Origin: Bacillus cereus
GTDB lineage: Bacteria; Bacillota; Bacilli; Bacillales; Bacillaceae_G
Direction: 5' to 3'
Assembly (NCBI RefSeq): GCF_002584535.1
Contig: NZ_NUOT01000051.1
Location: forward strand, 57,324-121,323
DNA: 64,000 bases
The translations under genes were made by a program, and so were the position numbers. Under the pieces are notes generated by a model. That model was not told the origin of the DNA, searched no databases, and saw nothing but the letters and a program-made list of their open reading frames with translations. Below, piece after piece: positions 55,737 through 64,000 of this stretch (positions within the stretch are counted from its first letter, which is position 1; every line of letters starts with the position of its first letter).

Positions 55737-57419
55737 ATGAAAAAATATCTTGCCGGTCTTGCGGCAGTGTCTGTAGCGGGAGGCGCAGCCCCGACATTAG
55801 ATAGCGTTCAAGCTGCCCCTGAAAACACTCAGAAACCTGCTGCACAAGCTGTTCAAGCTGCACCACAAAACAATTCAAACTACACAGTAACTGCTGACGT
55901 ACTACACGTGCGCTCAGGGTCCAGTACTTCTCACGACATCATCTCTCGCGTATACGAGGGACAAACATTAAACGTAATCGGTGAAGAAAACGGTTGGGTT
56001 AAAATTAGCCATAATGGTAAAACAGGTTATGTAAGCGGAGAATTTGTATCCAAAAATGGTGCAAAACCAAACGTAAGCACAGGTGGTAAAAACAAAGTTA
56101 CTGCTGACGTATTACGTGTTCGCACAAGCCCAGATCCTTCTAGTTCTATTATGGGACGTGTATACGAGGGACAAACATTAAACGTAATCGGTGAAGAAAA
56201 TGGTTGGGTTAAAATTAGCCATAATGGTAAAACAGGTTATGTAAGCGGAGAATTTGTATCTGGCGCTTCTTCAAATAATGGAACAGCGGTTAAACCTACA
56301 AACGGAAATTATACTGTAAGCGTATCTTCCCTTCGTGTTCGTACAGGCCCTAGTATTTCTCATACAGTTTTAGGATCTGTTCATAAAGGACAAGTTGTAC
56401 AAGTTGTTGGCGAAGTTCAAGATTGGCTCAAAATTAACTACGCAGGACAAACAGCATATATTAGCAAAAACTACGTAACAAAAGGCGGTTCTAGTAACAA
56501 TACTAACCAAGGTAACAATGAGCAAGAAAATAACAATACAACTGTTCGAACTGATGGTACTTACGTTGTTAACGCAACATCTTTACGTGTTCGTACAGGT
56601 CCAGCTGAATACCATGGTGTGCTTGGTGGCGTATTAAATGGGCAAACATTAAACGTAATTGGCGCAGAGAATGGCTGGTTCAAAATCAATCATCACGGTA
56701 AAACGGGTTATGTGAGCAGCAAGTATGTGACATTCGTTAAAGGCGGCACAACTACACCCGAAAAACCACAGCAACCACAAACAACTGTTGGCGAATACTA
56801 CATTAACGTAGCCGCATTAAATGTACGTAGCGGCGAAGGTACAAATTACAGCGTAATTGGTGCTCTTCCACAAGGCCAAAAAGTGCAAGTTATTTCTGAA
56901 CATTACGGCTGGAGCAAAATTAACTACAACGGTCGCACTGGCTATGTAGGAACTCGCTACCTATCTAAAACACCAGTTGGTGGCGCTGTAAACAATAAGC
57001 CTAACAACAATAACAACCAAAATAACAATAATAATAACAATACAGGTAACACAAGTGGCGATATGTCTTCTATCCTTGCATATGCAAAATCCATGCAAGG
57101 TGTACCATATGTATGGGGCGGTACTTCTGCTAATGGCGTTGACTGTAGTGGTTACATTTTCCACGTATATAACAAATTCGGTCATAACATTAGCCGTCAA
57201 AGCGTTGCAGGATATTGGAGTAGCTTACCAAAGACTTCAAATCCACAACCAGGTGACTTAATTTATTTCCAAAACACTTATAAGCCGGGTCCTTCGCATA
57301 TGGGTATTTACCTTGGTGGTGGATCATTCATTCAAGCTGGCGACAACGGCGTAAAAATTGTTTCAGTAAATAATTCTTATTGGAGCAGCCACCTCTTAGG
57401 ATATACAAAAGCACCTTAA
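55737..57419 (+). CDS. Secreted five-SH3 NlpC/P60 wall endopeptidase
   Basis: A 560-residue secreted hydrolase. After a signal peptide (MKKYLAGLAAVSVAGGAAPT) come five bacterial SH3 domains (each with LxVRxGPS-like, GQxxxVIGExxGW and GKTGYVSxxFV blocks), an Asn-rich linker near 425-440, and a C-terminal NlpC/P60 peptidase (Cys in GVDCSGYIF, His in PSHMGIYLG). The SH3 domains bind peptidoglycan; the peptidase cuts stem peptides. It resembles the EntFM/CwpFM family, tied in B. cereus to motility, adhesion and virulence. ATG 55737 has only GAAAGGAATC upstream. Domains one and two are near-identical in DNA. Confidence 0.92.
   Translation: MKKYLAGLAAVSVAGGAAPTLDSVQAAPENTQKPAAQAVQAAPQNNSNYTVTADVLHVRSGSSTSHDIISRVYEGQTLNVIGEENGWVKISHNGKTGYVSGEFVSKNGAKPNVSTGGKNKVTADVLRVRTSPDPSSSIMGRVYEGQTLNVIGEENGWVKISHNGKTGYVSGEFVSGASSNNGTAVKPTNGNYTVSVSSLRVRTGPSISHTVLGSVHKGQVVQVVGEVQDWLKINYAGQTAYISKNYVTKGGSSNNTNQGNNEQENNNTTVRTDGTYVVNATSLRVRTGPAEYHGVLGGVLNGQTLNVIGAENGWFKINHHGKTGYVSSKYVTFVKGGTTTPEKPQQPQTTVGEYYINVAALNVRSGEGTNYSVIGALPQGQKVQVISEHYGWSKINYNGRTGYVGTRYLSKTPVGGAVNNKPNNNNNQNNNNNNNTGNTSGDMSSILAYAKSMQGVPYVWGGTSANGVDCSGYIFHVYNKFGHNISRQSVAGYWSSLPKTSNPQPGDLIYFQNTYKPGPSHMGIYLGGGSFIQAGDNGVKIVSVNNSYWSSHLLGYTKAP
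55951..56050 (+). repeat. Direct repeat within SH3 domain 1
   Basis: One hundred bases nearly identical (one C/T difference) to 56161-56260; the two are exactly 210 bases apart, start to start. Confidence 0.95.
56161..56260 (+). repeat. Direct repeat within SH3 domain 2
   Basis: Second copy of the 100-base unit. The 210-base step is a multiple of three, so loss or gain would keep the frame. Confidence 0.95.
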
Positions 57420-57430
57420 GTCATAGTTTC

Positions 57431-57464
57431 AGAGTCTTCTAGAATACTAGAAGGCTCTTTTTTA
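57431..57464 (+). terminator. Terminator after the NlpC/P60 gene
   Basis: AGAGTCTTCTAG and CTAGAAGGCTCT form the stem, then TTTTTTAG. The rest of the 326-base gap before nupC shows no clear site. Confidence 0.88.
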
Positions 57465-57745
57465 GTTTTATAGATTTTAAATGTGCAGCCTTCTTCTCAT
57501 TTCATACACTACATTCTACGAAAACATTCTAAAACGTCACAATAATGATGCATTTTTTTTAACATAACCAAATTCTTTATTTTAGGATAGATATGTGTTT
57601 TTTAACAAAATCTTCTTTCTATTTAAACTTTTCGGTAGACGTTTGACCTCTGATGTCCTGTGTGATAAGTTACTTAAGATGCTATTTTCGTATAAGTATA
57701 TCTGTTAATTATACTTTTTTACTATGAGAGAGGAGACTACACTGC

Positions 57746-58957
57746 ATGAATGTTTTATGGGGAATTGGCGGTGTGATTGGAATTTTAGCAGTTGCTTTTT
57801 TACTATCTTCCAACCGCAAAGCTATAAATTGGCGCACAATTTTAATCGCGCTAGCATTACAAATTACGTTTTCTTTCATCGTGTTACGATGGGATGCTGG
57901 AAAAGCAGGTTTAAAAATTGCTTCTGACGGTGTTCAAGGTTTAATCAATTTTTCTTATGAGGGAATTAAATTCGTCTCTGGTAACTTATTAGATAAAGAT
58001 GGCCCTTGGGGATTCGTCTTCGTAATTCAAGCACTACTTCCAATTGTATTTATTAGTTCTTTAGTAGCAATATTATATTATTTAGGTATTATGCAATGGT
58101 TCGTTAGTATTATTGGTGGGGCATTAAGTAAACTTCTTGGAACTTCTAAGGCAGAAAGTTTAAATGCAGTAACGACTGTTTTCTTAGGACAAACAGAAGC
58201 ACCAATTTTAATTAAACCGTACTTAGCACGTTTAACAAACAGTGAATTCTTTGCCATTATGGTAAGCGGTATGACAGCGGTTGCTGGCTCTGTTCTTGTT
58301 GGTTATGCAGCGATGGGAATTCCGTTAGAGCATTTATTAGCAGCTGCAATCATGGCAGCACCATCAAGCTTATTAATTGCAAAATTAATTATGCCAGAAA
58401 CAGAAACACCAGATAACAATGTTCAACTTTCTACAGAACGTGAAGATGCTAACGTTATCGATGCAGCTGCACGCGGAGCTTCGGAAGGAATGCAGCTTGT
58501 TATTAACGTGGCAGCAATGTTAATGGCATTCATCGCGTTAATCGCTGTATTAAACGGCCTACTAGGATGGATTGGATCTTGGTTCGATATTAAACTTAGC
58601 CTTGATTTAATCTTGGGATATCTTCTATCTCCATTTGCTGTTCTAATCGGTGTTTCACCAAACGAAGCTATACAAGCAGCTGGCTTTATCGGACAAAAAC
58701 TTGCAATCAACGAATTCGTTGCTTATGCAAACTTAGGTCCACACATGGCAGAGCTGTCTGATAAAACAAATATGATCTTGACATTTGCAATCTGTGGCTT
58801 TGCAAACTTCTCTTCTATCGCAATCCAATTAGGTGTAACAGGGACACTTGCTCCTTCTCGCCGTAAGCAAATTGCACAGTTAGGGATTAAAGCAGTAATC
58901 GCTGGTACTCTAGCGAACTTCTTAAATGCAGCAGTTGCAGGTATGATGTTCCTTTAA
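57746..58957 (+). CDS. nupC: Concentrative nucleoside transporter (NupC family)
   Basis: A 403-residue polytopic carrier that imports nucleosides with protons or sodium. The gate motif is GPWGFVFVIQALLPIVFISSL near 85-105, followed by FLGQTEAPILIKPYLARLT and the C-terminal ICGFANFSSIAIQLGV. All signatures are intact. ATG 57746 follows GAGAGGAG with ten bases of spacing. It is a single-gene unit with its own terminator. Confidence 0.93.
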   Translation: MNVLWGIGGVIGILAVAFLLSSNRKAINWRTILIALALQITFSFIVLRWDAGKAGLKIASDGVQGLINFSYEGIKFVSGNLLDKDGPWGFVFVIQALLPIVFISSLVAILYYLGIMQWFVSIIGGALSKLLGTSKAESLNAVTTVFLGQTEAPILIKPYLARLTNSEFFAIMVSGMTAVAGSVLVGYAAMGIPLEHLLAAAIMAAPSSLLIAKLIMPETETPDNNVQLSTEREDANVIDAAARGASEGMQLVINVAAMLMAFIALIAVLNGLLGWIGSWFDIKLSLDLILGYLLSPFAVLIGVSPNEAIQAAGFIGQKLAINEFVAYANLGPHMAELSDKTNMILTFAICGFANFSSIAIQLGVTGTLAPSRRKQIAQLGIKAVIAGTLANFLNAAVAGMMFL

Positions 58958-58967
58958 ATAATACAAG

Positions 58968-58997
58968 AGCTGATCCGAACTTCGGGTCAGCTTTTTT
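58968..58997 (+). terminator. Terminator after nupC
   Basis: AGCTGATCCGAA and TTCGGGTCAGCT form a stem followed by six T. Confidence 0.9.
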
Positions 58998-59063
58998 ATG
59001 AATGCATCCTCCCCCTTCTAGCACATATTACATATAACAACCTATTTGTTAGGAGGTACACTA

Positions 59064-59816
59064 ATGAAGAAAACTCCCAATCAAATCATACTGTTATGGA
59101 TGGCTCAAATTTTATTCTATTTCACCACAATCCATACAAACTCCTATCCTTATGCTTTTTTCTTCACAATTATTTATGTACTCATCAACTTACTATTTCT
59201 ATTCATTTCAAATAAATTCGCTTTTATTTTATTTATTGCCGGCACTCTCCTCTCCGTCTTCTATTTATTTTATGAAGCATGGTTATATTTATGGAGTACT
59301 TCCACACAATTTTCCTATATCATTGCTCATTTCCTAACAACCGCAAATTTCTTTCTTATTTATATATCGACCTATATGTTAAAAAAACTCGTGAATGAAA
59401 ATAAACGCCTGCGAAAGCAAGTTCAAAAGCTCGAACAATACATTGGAGAGACAAAGCTATTAACAAGACAAGAATTTGAAAAACGTGGTTTATTGCTCGA
59501 AACTGCTATGAAAAGACGTAGTGAAACGGGAATGCTCATCTACTTTTCGTTTTCCTCTTTTAGTAGCTATACGCGACAAAGCGTCATGGATCACGTTGCC
59601 TCCCTCCTACTCGATACAGTGCTAAGTGATTTTGATTTAGTTGGAAAATATGATGATAATACATTGGTCATTTTACTTCAAAATATAAATGAAGTTGGTG
59701 TAAATATCGTCCTGAAGCGTCTTGAACATAAATGGGAAGAATGGTTCACAGAAGAGGCTATTTCAAAAATCAAAATAAAACAAGAACAGCTTGGAGGGAA
59801 GGGATTAACAATATGA
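59064..59816 (+). CDS. Degenerate-GGDEF membrane protein (YdaK-like)
   Basis: A 250-residue protein. Four spans fill residues 1-115, a coiled segment (NENKRLRKQVQKLEQYIGE) follows, then a short GGDEF-like domain (LLTRQEFEKRGLLLETAMKRR ... DFDLVGKYDDNTLVILLQ). Aligned by eye, DDNTL stands where the active site GGDEF should be, so it cannot make c-di-GMP, and the inhibitory RxxD is SDFD, with the Arg lost. B. subtilis YdaK is such a receptor controlling YdaM/YdaN polymer synthesis. ATG 59064 follows AGGAGG, and its end overlaps the glycosyltransferase start. Confidence 0.75.
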   Translation: MKKTPNQIILLWMAQILFYFTTIHTNSYPYAFFFTIIYVLINLLFLFISNKFAFILFIAGTLLSVFYLFYEAWLYLWSTSTQFSYIIAHFLTTANFFLIYISTYMLKKLVNENKRLRKQVQKLEQYIGETKLLTRQEFEKRGLLLETAMKRRSETGMLIYFSFSSFSSYTRQSVMDHVASLLLDTVLSDFDLVGKYDDNTLVILLQNINEVGVNIVLKRLEHKWEEWFTEEAISKIKIKQEQLGGKGLTI

Positions 59817-61108
59817 TGACCCTTATTCTTCTTCTGTTATTTCTTCTATTTTGTCTGCTTGTTTTTTGGATTAGTACTATTTTTTCTATTAAATATGTAC
59901 TTATTTTTACAGCCTTCTTATTTTCAGGCTTACTCGTCTACTATTCCTTACTAACAATCGCTGGCCTTATTCATCGACAGCGTAAATTAAAGGATCGTAC
60001 ATTAGAACATTATCCAAGCGTAGATATTCTGATTCCTGCTCATAATGAAGGCGTTGTTATTATGGATACGTTAGCCGCGATGGCAAATATTGAATATCCC
60101 GGAAAACTTACGATTTATTTATTAAATGACAATTCCAAAGATGAAACCGGAGAAATTAGCGATGAATACGATAAGGCATATGCTCATATAAGGCATATTC
60201 GCGTACCACCTGGGGAACCGAAAGGAAAATCACGCGTATTAAACTATGGACTTAGCATATCAAATGGAAAATACTTTTGTGTATACGATGCCGATAATCA
60301 GCCAGAACCTCATGCTCTTCGCATGCTTGTTGAATACGCAGAAACGACAAAAGATGCTGTCGGTGCTGTCGGCCATGTGCGTACTGTTAATGAAAAACGA
60401 AATTGGCTTACAAGGATGATTTCTCTTGAGTTTCAAATCTTCCAGCTACTCATGCAATCTGGCCGTTGGCTCCTATTCCAAACCGGCTCATTAACAGGAA
60501 CAAACATGCTCCTTCGCCGCTCTGCACTTGAAGAACTTGGCGGCTATGACCCTTATGCCATTGCGGAGGATGCAGAACTCACATTACGAATTACACAAAA
60601 AGGCTATCTATTACCAATCGTACCGGAATCCATTACATGGGAACAAGAACCTGAACATTTAAACATCCTAATTAAACAACGAACGCGCTGGCTCCAAGGA
60701 AACTTATACATTTTAGAAAAGATGTTTTCCTCCTTCAGCTTCTTTAAAGGAAAACTACTCGTTCATTCACTGCAGCAAGTATTAGTATACATTGTCTTTT
60801 GGCTATTCTTAATCATTTCAAATGTATGGTTGATCATCGGTCTACTAGGCCTGTTTCAAATCAACTATGCAATCCCGCTGCTATTTACGTGGTACGTCGC
60901 CTACATTACGTACACCTCGCAGCTCTTTAGTGCACAAAGTGTCGAAAACACATTCACACCGCTAAACATTTTTATCAGCATCATCATGTATTTCACATAC
61001 GCCCAGCTCTTTACGTACTTATTTATCAGAAGCCTCATCCTATACTTGCGTGCTAAAGGTAAAAAACAAATTATCGGATGGGACAAAACAGTACGGTTTA
61101 AAAAATAA
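59813..61108 (+). CDS. Processive family-2 glycosyltransferase (YdaM-like)
   Basis: A 431-residue membrane glycosyltransferase. Two N-terminal spans precede a GT-A domain with VDILIPAHNEGVVIMDTLAA, the metal motif YDADNQ, the catalytic AEDAELTLRI and the processivity motif KQRTRWLQGN (QxxRW). Three or four spans follow. This is the cellulose/poly-GlcNAc synthase layout. The start overlaps the YdaK-like stop (ATGATGA), so the two are coupled. The ydaL- and ydaN-like partners are not in this window; a YdaJ-like gene is at 39651. The polymer made is unknown. Confidence 0.88.
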   Translation: MMTLILLLLFLLFCLLVFWISTIFSIKYVLIFTAFLFSGLLVYYSLLTIAGLIHRQRKLKDRTLEHYPSVDILIPAHNEGVVIMDTLAAMANIEYPGKLTIYLLNDNSKDETGEISDEYDKAYAHIRHIRVPPGEPKGKSRVLNYGLSISNGKYFCVYDADNQPEPHALRMLVEYAETTKDAVGAVGHVRTVNEKRNWLTRMISLEFQIFQLLMQSGRWLLFQTGSLTGTNMLLRRSALEELGGYDPYAIAEDAELTLRITQKGYLLPIVPESITWEQEPEHLNILIKQRTRWLQGNLYILEKMFSSFSFFKGKLLVHSLQQVLVYIVFWLFLIISNVWLIIGLLGLFQINYAIPLLFTWYVAYITYTSQLFSAQSVENTFTPLNIFISIIMYFTYAQLFTYLFIRSLILYLRAKGKKQIIGWDKTVRFKK

Positions 61109-61223
61109 AAGCGGAAGCGGCTCGTTCAGAACAGGAGGGCGTTGGAACTCCTGAATCAGAGGCGCTCTTTGCCTCAGGTGAAGGAGTGAAACGACCGACT
61201 GTTCTAGCCGCTGGAGCTGGATA
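61107..61223 (-). repeat. Interspersed palindromic repeat, family A, inverted copy
   Basis: Begins AAAGCGGAAGCGGCTCGTTC and ends CTAGCCGCTGGAGCTGGATA, i.e. the family A repeat on the minus strand, directly after the glycosyltransferase stop. A second, truncated piece (AGCGCATGCGGCTAGAAT) follows at 61232. Confidence 0.78.
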
Positions 61224-61253
61224 TCAATAAAAGCGCATGCGGCTAGAATGAAA

Positions 61254-61273
61254 TTAAACAAACGTTTGATTAA
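61254..61273. promoter_or_regulatory. Operator-like palindrome D, copy 4
   Basis: Identical to the two copies upstream of lctP, but here it adjoins a terminator and no gene starts nearby. Confidence 0.5.
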
Positions 61274-61316
61274 AAAAATAAGCACAGAGCGCCGTATGCT
61301 CTGTGCTTATTTTTAC
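61273..61316. terminator. Bidirectional terminator after the glycosyltransferase gene
   Basis: ATAAGCACAGAGC and GCTCTGTGCTTAT form a perfect stem with T runs on both sides. Confidence 0.88.
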
Positions 61317-61418
61317 TATAAAATCTATATATCGGACAATACCCCTTAGTCGAAAGCAATTTTCACGTCCATCCCCCAACGAACGATCTACTTTCATTTA
61401 TATACGAAAAAGTGACTG

Positions 61419-61553
61419 CTATTTTTGTAAAACCAATTGCTTCTCTTGTTGTTCTTTAGATACCTCAGTCTTTGGTTCCGTGTTTGCTTGAACACTACGA
61501 TGTGCCACACGTTTCAAACAAATATGCTTCCACTTTCTTTCGTAACGCTTCAT
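61419..61553 (-). CDS. Small basic 44-residue protein of unknown function
   Basis: MKRYERKWKHICLKRVAHRS begins a strongly charged peptide ending QQEKQLVLQK. ATG 61553 follows AAGGGGG at a slightly long 12 bases. Lys/Arg, Glu and Gln dominate and there is no membrane span. It is plausible as a real small gene, but nothing around it supports a role. Confidence 0.45.
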   Translation of the reverse strand: MKRYERKWKHICLKRVAHRSVQANTEPKTEVSKEQQEKQLVLQK

Positions 61554-61734
61554 TATTCTAGTTGTCCCCCTTGAATACGCTTAAAAACCATTTGAAATCG
61601 CTTACAAGAAATAATATAGCACATATACGGAAAAGTGACAACACATTTCCGACAAATTTTTGACACAAATTTGGATTATGTTTGTCAATATATCAATAGT
61701 TTACACATTACAGCAAATATCCGACAATATGCGA

Positions 61735-62030
61735 CAAATTAAATAAAATCACAAACCCTGTCAAATAACTATAATTTGGTTTATCGTCCTCATTCCCTAA
61801 ACGGATTGAACCATATTTTGAAAAGATTAAAAAGATAGCTAAACCTAAGAAAATAGAAACAGAAATAATAGAGAACCAAACTTACTTACTAACGCCGTTT
61901 GGATTGTAGCTGTTACATTTCCTAAACTACCTTTTCCAATAACAGACTCAGGAATAATCCCCCATGCGATACATAATGTTAATGAGATAAATCGGATAAA
62001 CAACAATTTTAGTGAGTGGGTTTTCTTCAT
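61735..62030 (-). pseudogene. BCCT-family betaine/choline transporter, N-terminal remnant
   Basis: From ATG 62030 the frame reads MKKTHSLKLLFIRFISLTLC and then WGIIPESVIGKGSLGNVTATIQTALVSKFG, the first span and loop of BCCT carriers. A frameshift near 61875 moves it into SVSIFLGLAIFLIFSKYGSI, then RLGNEDDKPNYSYLTGF, again typical, after which the similarity ends about 100 codons in. The remaining ~400 codons are gone. It is a truncated, frameshifted fossil of an OpuD-like osmolyte transporter. Confidence 0.8.
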
Positions 62031-62154
62031 TCCACACTGATAATTTTCTCTCATCAATCAAGCTTTTATAGAGATATCTTCTCTAAATATTGAGATGCAC
62101 ATATTGCTATTCACAAATAGCTGGATAAAATGAAATATTTCTTGTGGTGATTTT

Positions 62155-62240
62155 CTTAAGCCCCGCGAAAATGAGCCTTCACCAATTGAGCTCTTGATAG
62201 ACAGTTCCTTCCTCCTTATTCCCTTTAAGAATGGAAAAGA
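62155..62240. repeat. Decayed repeat of family B
   Basis: GAGCCTTCACCAATTGAGCT and TTGATAGACAGTTCCTTCCTCC align with the core blocks of the copies at 33731 and 47848. A 119-codon minus-strand reading over it is not gene-like. Confidence 0.5.
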
Positions 62241-62732
62241 AGAGTATGACTGTCCGTTGGTATGAGATAGATGCGAATGGAAAAGTGTGTTTTTCCAAAA
62301 AAATGATGTGTTACAGTTGTAAAAAAGGCACATGCACGGATTGCGCCCCTTTCTTTTTGTAACAATTATGCGGTTGTTTTTGTAGGATATAGCACTTCTT
62401 TGTGAGCAAATAAACAAATTGTTTATGTTTATATAACTATTTTAGTTATATATCGACGAATTACTCAAGGAATGTAACCTTTTAGTAACCATGTCGTAAC
62501 GATTGCGCAACATTATTATCTTAATCGAAAAACATCCTTTGAGTTACAAATAATAGAGATATCTACTAAACCTCCGAAAAACATGGAACGAAAACCGCTT
62601 TCTATTATTTTTTTCTATATTACAGAGTATTAATGATTTGTTACGAATGGTTTGTAATTGTGTGTTTTCCCAAATTCCGAAAAAAACTGTTGCTATAATG
62701 AGGACACGAAAACAAACGCAATGGAGGCTATC

Positions 62733-63605
62733 ATGAAAAAATTAATTGGTATAGCAACAGCAGCAGTTTTTGGTCTTGGGATTTTCACTACTTCTGCACA
62801 AGCAGAAACTGTTGTAACAACAGACGTATTAAATGTACGAGAGAACCCAACTACTGGATCACAAGTTGTAGGCAAAGTATTAAATGGTCATAAACTAGAT
62901 GTTACAAATACAGAAAACGGATGGTCAAAAATCAAATTAGATGGTAAAGACGCATTCGTAAATGCAGAATTCACAAAAAGCATCTATTACGTAACAGCAA
63001 ACGTATTAAACGTACGTGCTGAAGCGAACACAAACTCAGAAATTCTTGGTACGCTTAAGAAAGACGATATGATTGAAACAACGAACCAAGTACAAAATGA
63101 GTGGTTACAATTCGAATATAATGGGAAAACAGCTTACGTTCATGTTCCTTTCTTAACAGGTACAGCACCTGTTATTGAAAAACAAGAAACGCCTGTACCT
63201 GCTAAAGCAGAAGCGCCTGCTAAAACTACAGCACCTGCTAAAGCAGAAGCACCAGTAGCACAAGTAAAAGCAGCAGAAACAAACGCTCCTTCTGGTGGCC
63301 GTGAACTAACAGTTGTAGCGACTGCATATACAGCTCATCCGAGCGAAAATGGCGGCACATATGGTGGCCGTGTATTAACTGCAATGGGTCATGACTTAAC
63401 AGCGAATCCAAACATGAAGATGATCGCTGTTGATCCGAAAGTGATTCCACTAGGATCAAAAGTATGGGTAGAAGGATATGGAGAAGCAATTGCTGGTGAC
63501 ACTGGCGGTGCAATTAAAGGTAACCGTATCGACGTTCTAGTTGGCTCTGATTCAGCTGCTGATAAATGGGGACGTAAAACTGTAAAAGTGAAAATTTTAA
63601 AATAA
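62733..63605 (+). CDS. Secreted SH3-SH3-3D domain wall protein (YocH-like)
   Basis: A 290-residue secreted protein: a signal peptide (MKKLIGIATAAVFGLGIFTT ... AQA), two SH3 domains (about 28-85 and 90-148), a Lys/Ala/Pro-rich linker with AKAEAP repeats, and a C-terminal 3D domain (VVATAYTAHPSENGGTYGG ... GDTGGAIKGNRIDVLVG) with the three Asp that give it its name. 3D proteins such as YocH and resuscitation-type factors act on peptidoglycan as lytic transglycosylase-like enzymes. ATG 62733 follows GGAGG; earlier in-frame codons have no site. A TATAAT is at 62694. Confidence 0.9.
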   Translation: MKKLIGIATAAVFGLGIFTTSAQAETVVTTDVLNVRENPTTGSQVVGKVLNGHKLDVTNTENGWSKIKLDGKDAFVNAEFTKSIYYVTANVLNVRAEANTNSEILGTLKKDDMIETTNQVQNEWLQFEYNGKTAYVHVPFLTGTAPVIEKQETPVPAKAEAPAKTTAPAKAEAPVAQVKAAETNAPSGGRELTVVATAYTAHPSENGGTYGGRVLTAMGHDLTANPNMKMIAVDPKVIPLGSKVWVEGYGEAIAGDTGGAIKGNRIDVLVGSDSAADKWGRKTVKVKILK

Positions 63606-63625
63606 TCAATTACTGCTAAAAATTC

Positions 63626-63663
63626 AGCCAGTCCTCTTATTATTTGAGGGCTGGCTTTTATTT
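63626..63663 (+). terminator. Terminator after the 3D-domain gene
   Basis: GCCAGTCCTC and GAGGGCTGGC form the stem, followed by a T-rich run. Confidence 0.9.
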
Positions 63664-63692
63664 TTTTATAATAACAATAAGGAGGTTACAAT

Positions 63693-63965
63693 ATGAACCT
63701 GAATGCAAAAATAGATTGGATTGGTACACCAAAGCCCCATCATGATGGGACAACAATTGATTTTTCACTTGAGCATGATGACAATCGCTATAAATTAATC
63801 GTGCTCAATTACGATCAATCGGTTCAGTATAAGTTCGTGCAATACGGGATTAAGCCAGGATCACAAAAACCATTTCCAATTGATATACCATTTCAAGAAG
63901 AAATGCTTCCATTAATAGAAAGAATTCTACAGGATCCATATGTACAAGCTTTTCGTATTTTTTAG
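63693..63965 (+). CDS. Conserved-looking hypothetical protein
   Basis: A 90-residue soluble protein (MNLNAKIDWIGTPKPHHDGT ... QAFRIF) with a beta-rich, charged sequence and no span or signal. ATG 63693 is seven bases after AAGGAGG, so translation is likely. I do not recognise the family. It stands apart from the 3D gene behind a terminator. Confidence 0.8.
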   Translation: MNLNAKIDWIGTPKPHHDGTTIDFSLEHDDNRYKLIVLNYDQSVQYKFVQYGIKPGSQKPFPIDIPFQEEMLPLIERILQDPYVQAFRIF

Positions 63966-64000
63966 AATTGGCGATATATCATGCGAAAAGACTATCTCTT

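Noticed and set aside
62058-62417. 119-codon minus-strand frame upstream of the BCCT fossil
   Set aside because: Part of it is the family B repeat; no ribosome site and odd composition.

Overview
The window reads as a chromosomal segment of a low-GC, spore-forming Firmicute of the Bacillus cereus group. Three things suggest this: the core gene order minJ-ctpB-ftsX-ftsE-cccB-prfB-secA-hpf, then comFC-comFA-degV-yvyE-LCP-mnaA-ugd-tagO, follows the Bacillus pattern; the B. cereus-type swarm of SH3/NlpC cell-wall proteins and interspersed imperfect palindromic repeats is present; and there are strong GGAGG ribosome binding sites with frequent TTG/GTG starts. I see no rRNA, tRNA, CRISPR array, prophage or insertion sequence. 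The species cannot be fixed from sequence reading alone.

Layout. 1-3.4 kb: end of zwf, a cyclase-family gene and, convergently, gnd (oxidative pentose phosphate pathway), separated by two tandem copies of an interspersed repeat. 3.8-14 kb (minus): division, protease, translation and secretion genes, with the RF2 programmed frameshift. 14.4-20 kb (minus): cold-shock protein, comFC/comFA, a CwlO-like endopeptidase with a WalR box, an HxlR regulator and degV. 20-26.3 kb: yvyE, an LCP ligase, UDP-GlcNAc 2-epimerase, UDP-glucose dehydrogenase and TagO, a set for wall-polymer linkage and attachment.

26.5-38 kb is metabolic and regulatory. A sigma-54-type PRD activator lies about 5.6 kb from a cellobiose PTS operon (IIB-IIC-IIA-6-phospho-beta-glucosidase) whose promoter has a textbook -24/-12 element, phased repeats and a cre site. 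Next to it are a broken speD, a LytTR/DUF3021 pair with its own phased direct repeats, and an orphan IIA. 38-51.5 kb: acyltransferase, a YdaJ-like glycosidase, cydAB, an ArsB/NhaD-like transporter, thiC under a TPP riboswitch, lactate permease, and two small membrane-protein genes.

52-64 kb: a lipoteichoic-acid synthase with a hairpin leader, a free-standing structured RNA candidate (54223-54466), D-amino-acid aminotransferase, a five-SH3 NlpC/P60 hydrolase, a nucleoside transporter, a degenerate-GGDEF protein coupled to a processive glycosyltransferase (YdaK/YdaM-like), an eroded stretch with a BCCT-transporter fossil, and an SH3/3D wall protein. Many genes here build or remodel the envelope, and the best unexplained signals are regulatory RNAs, operator palindromes and decaying genes between them.
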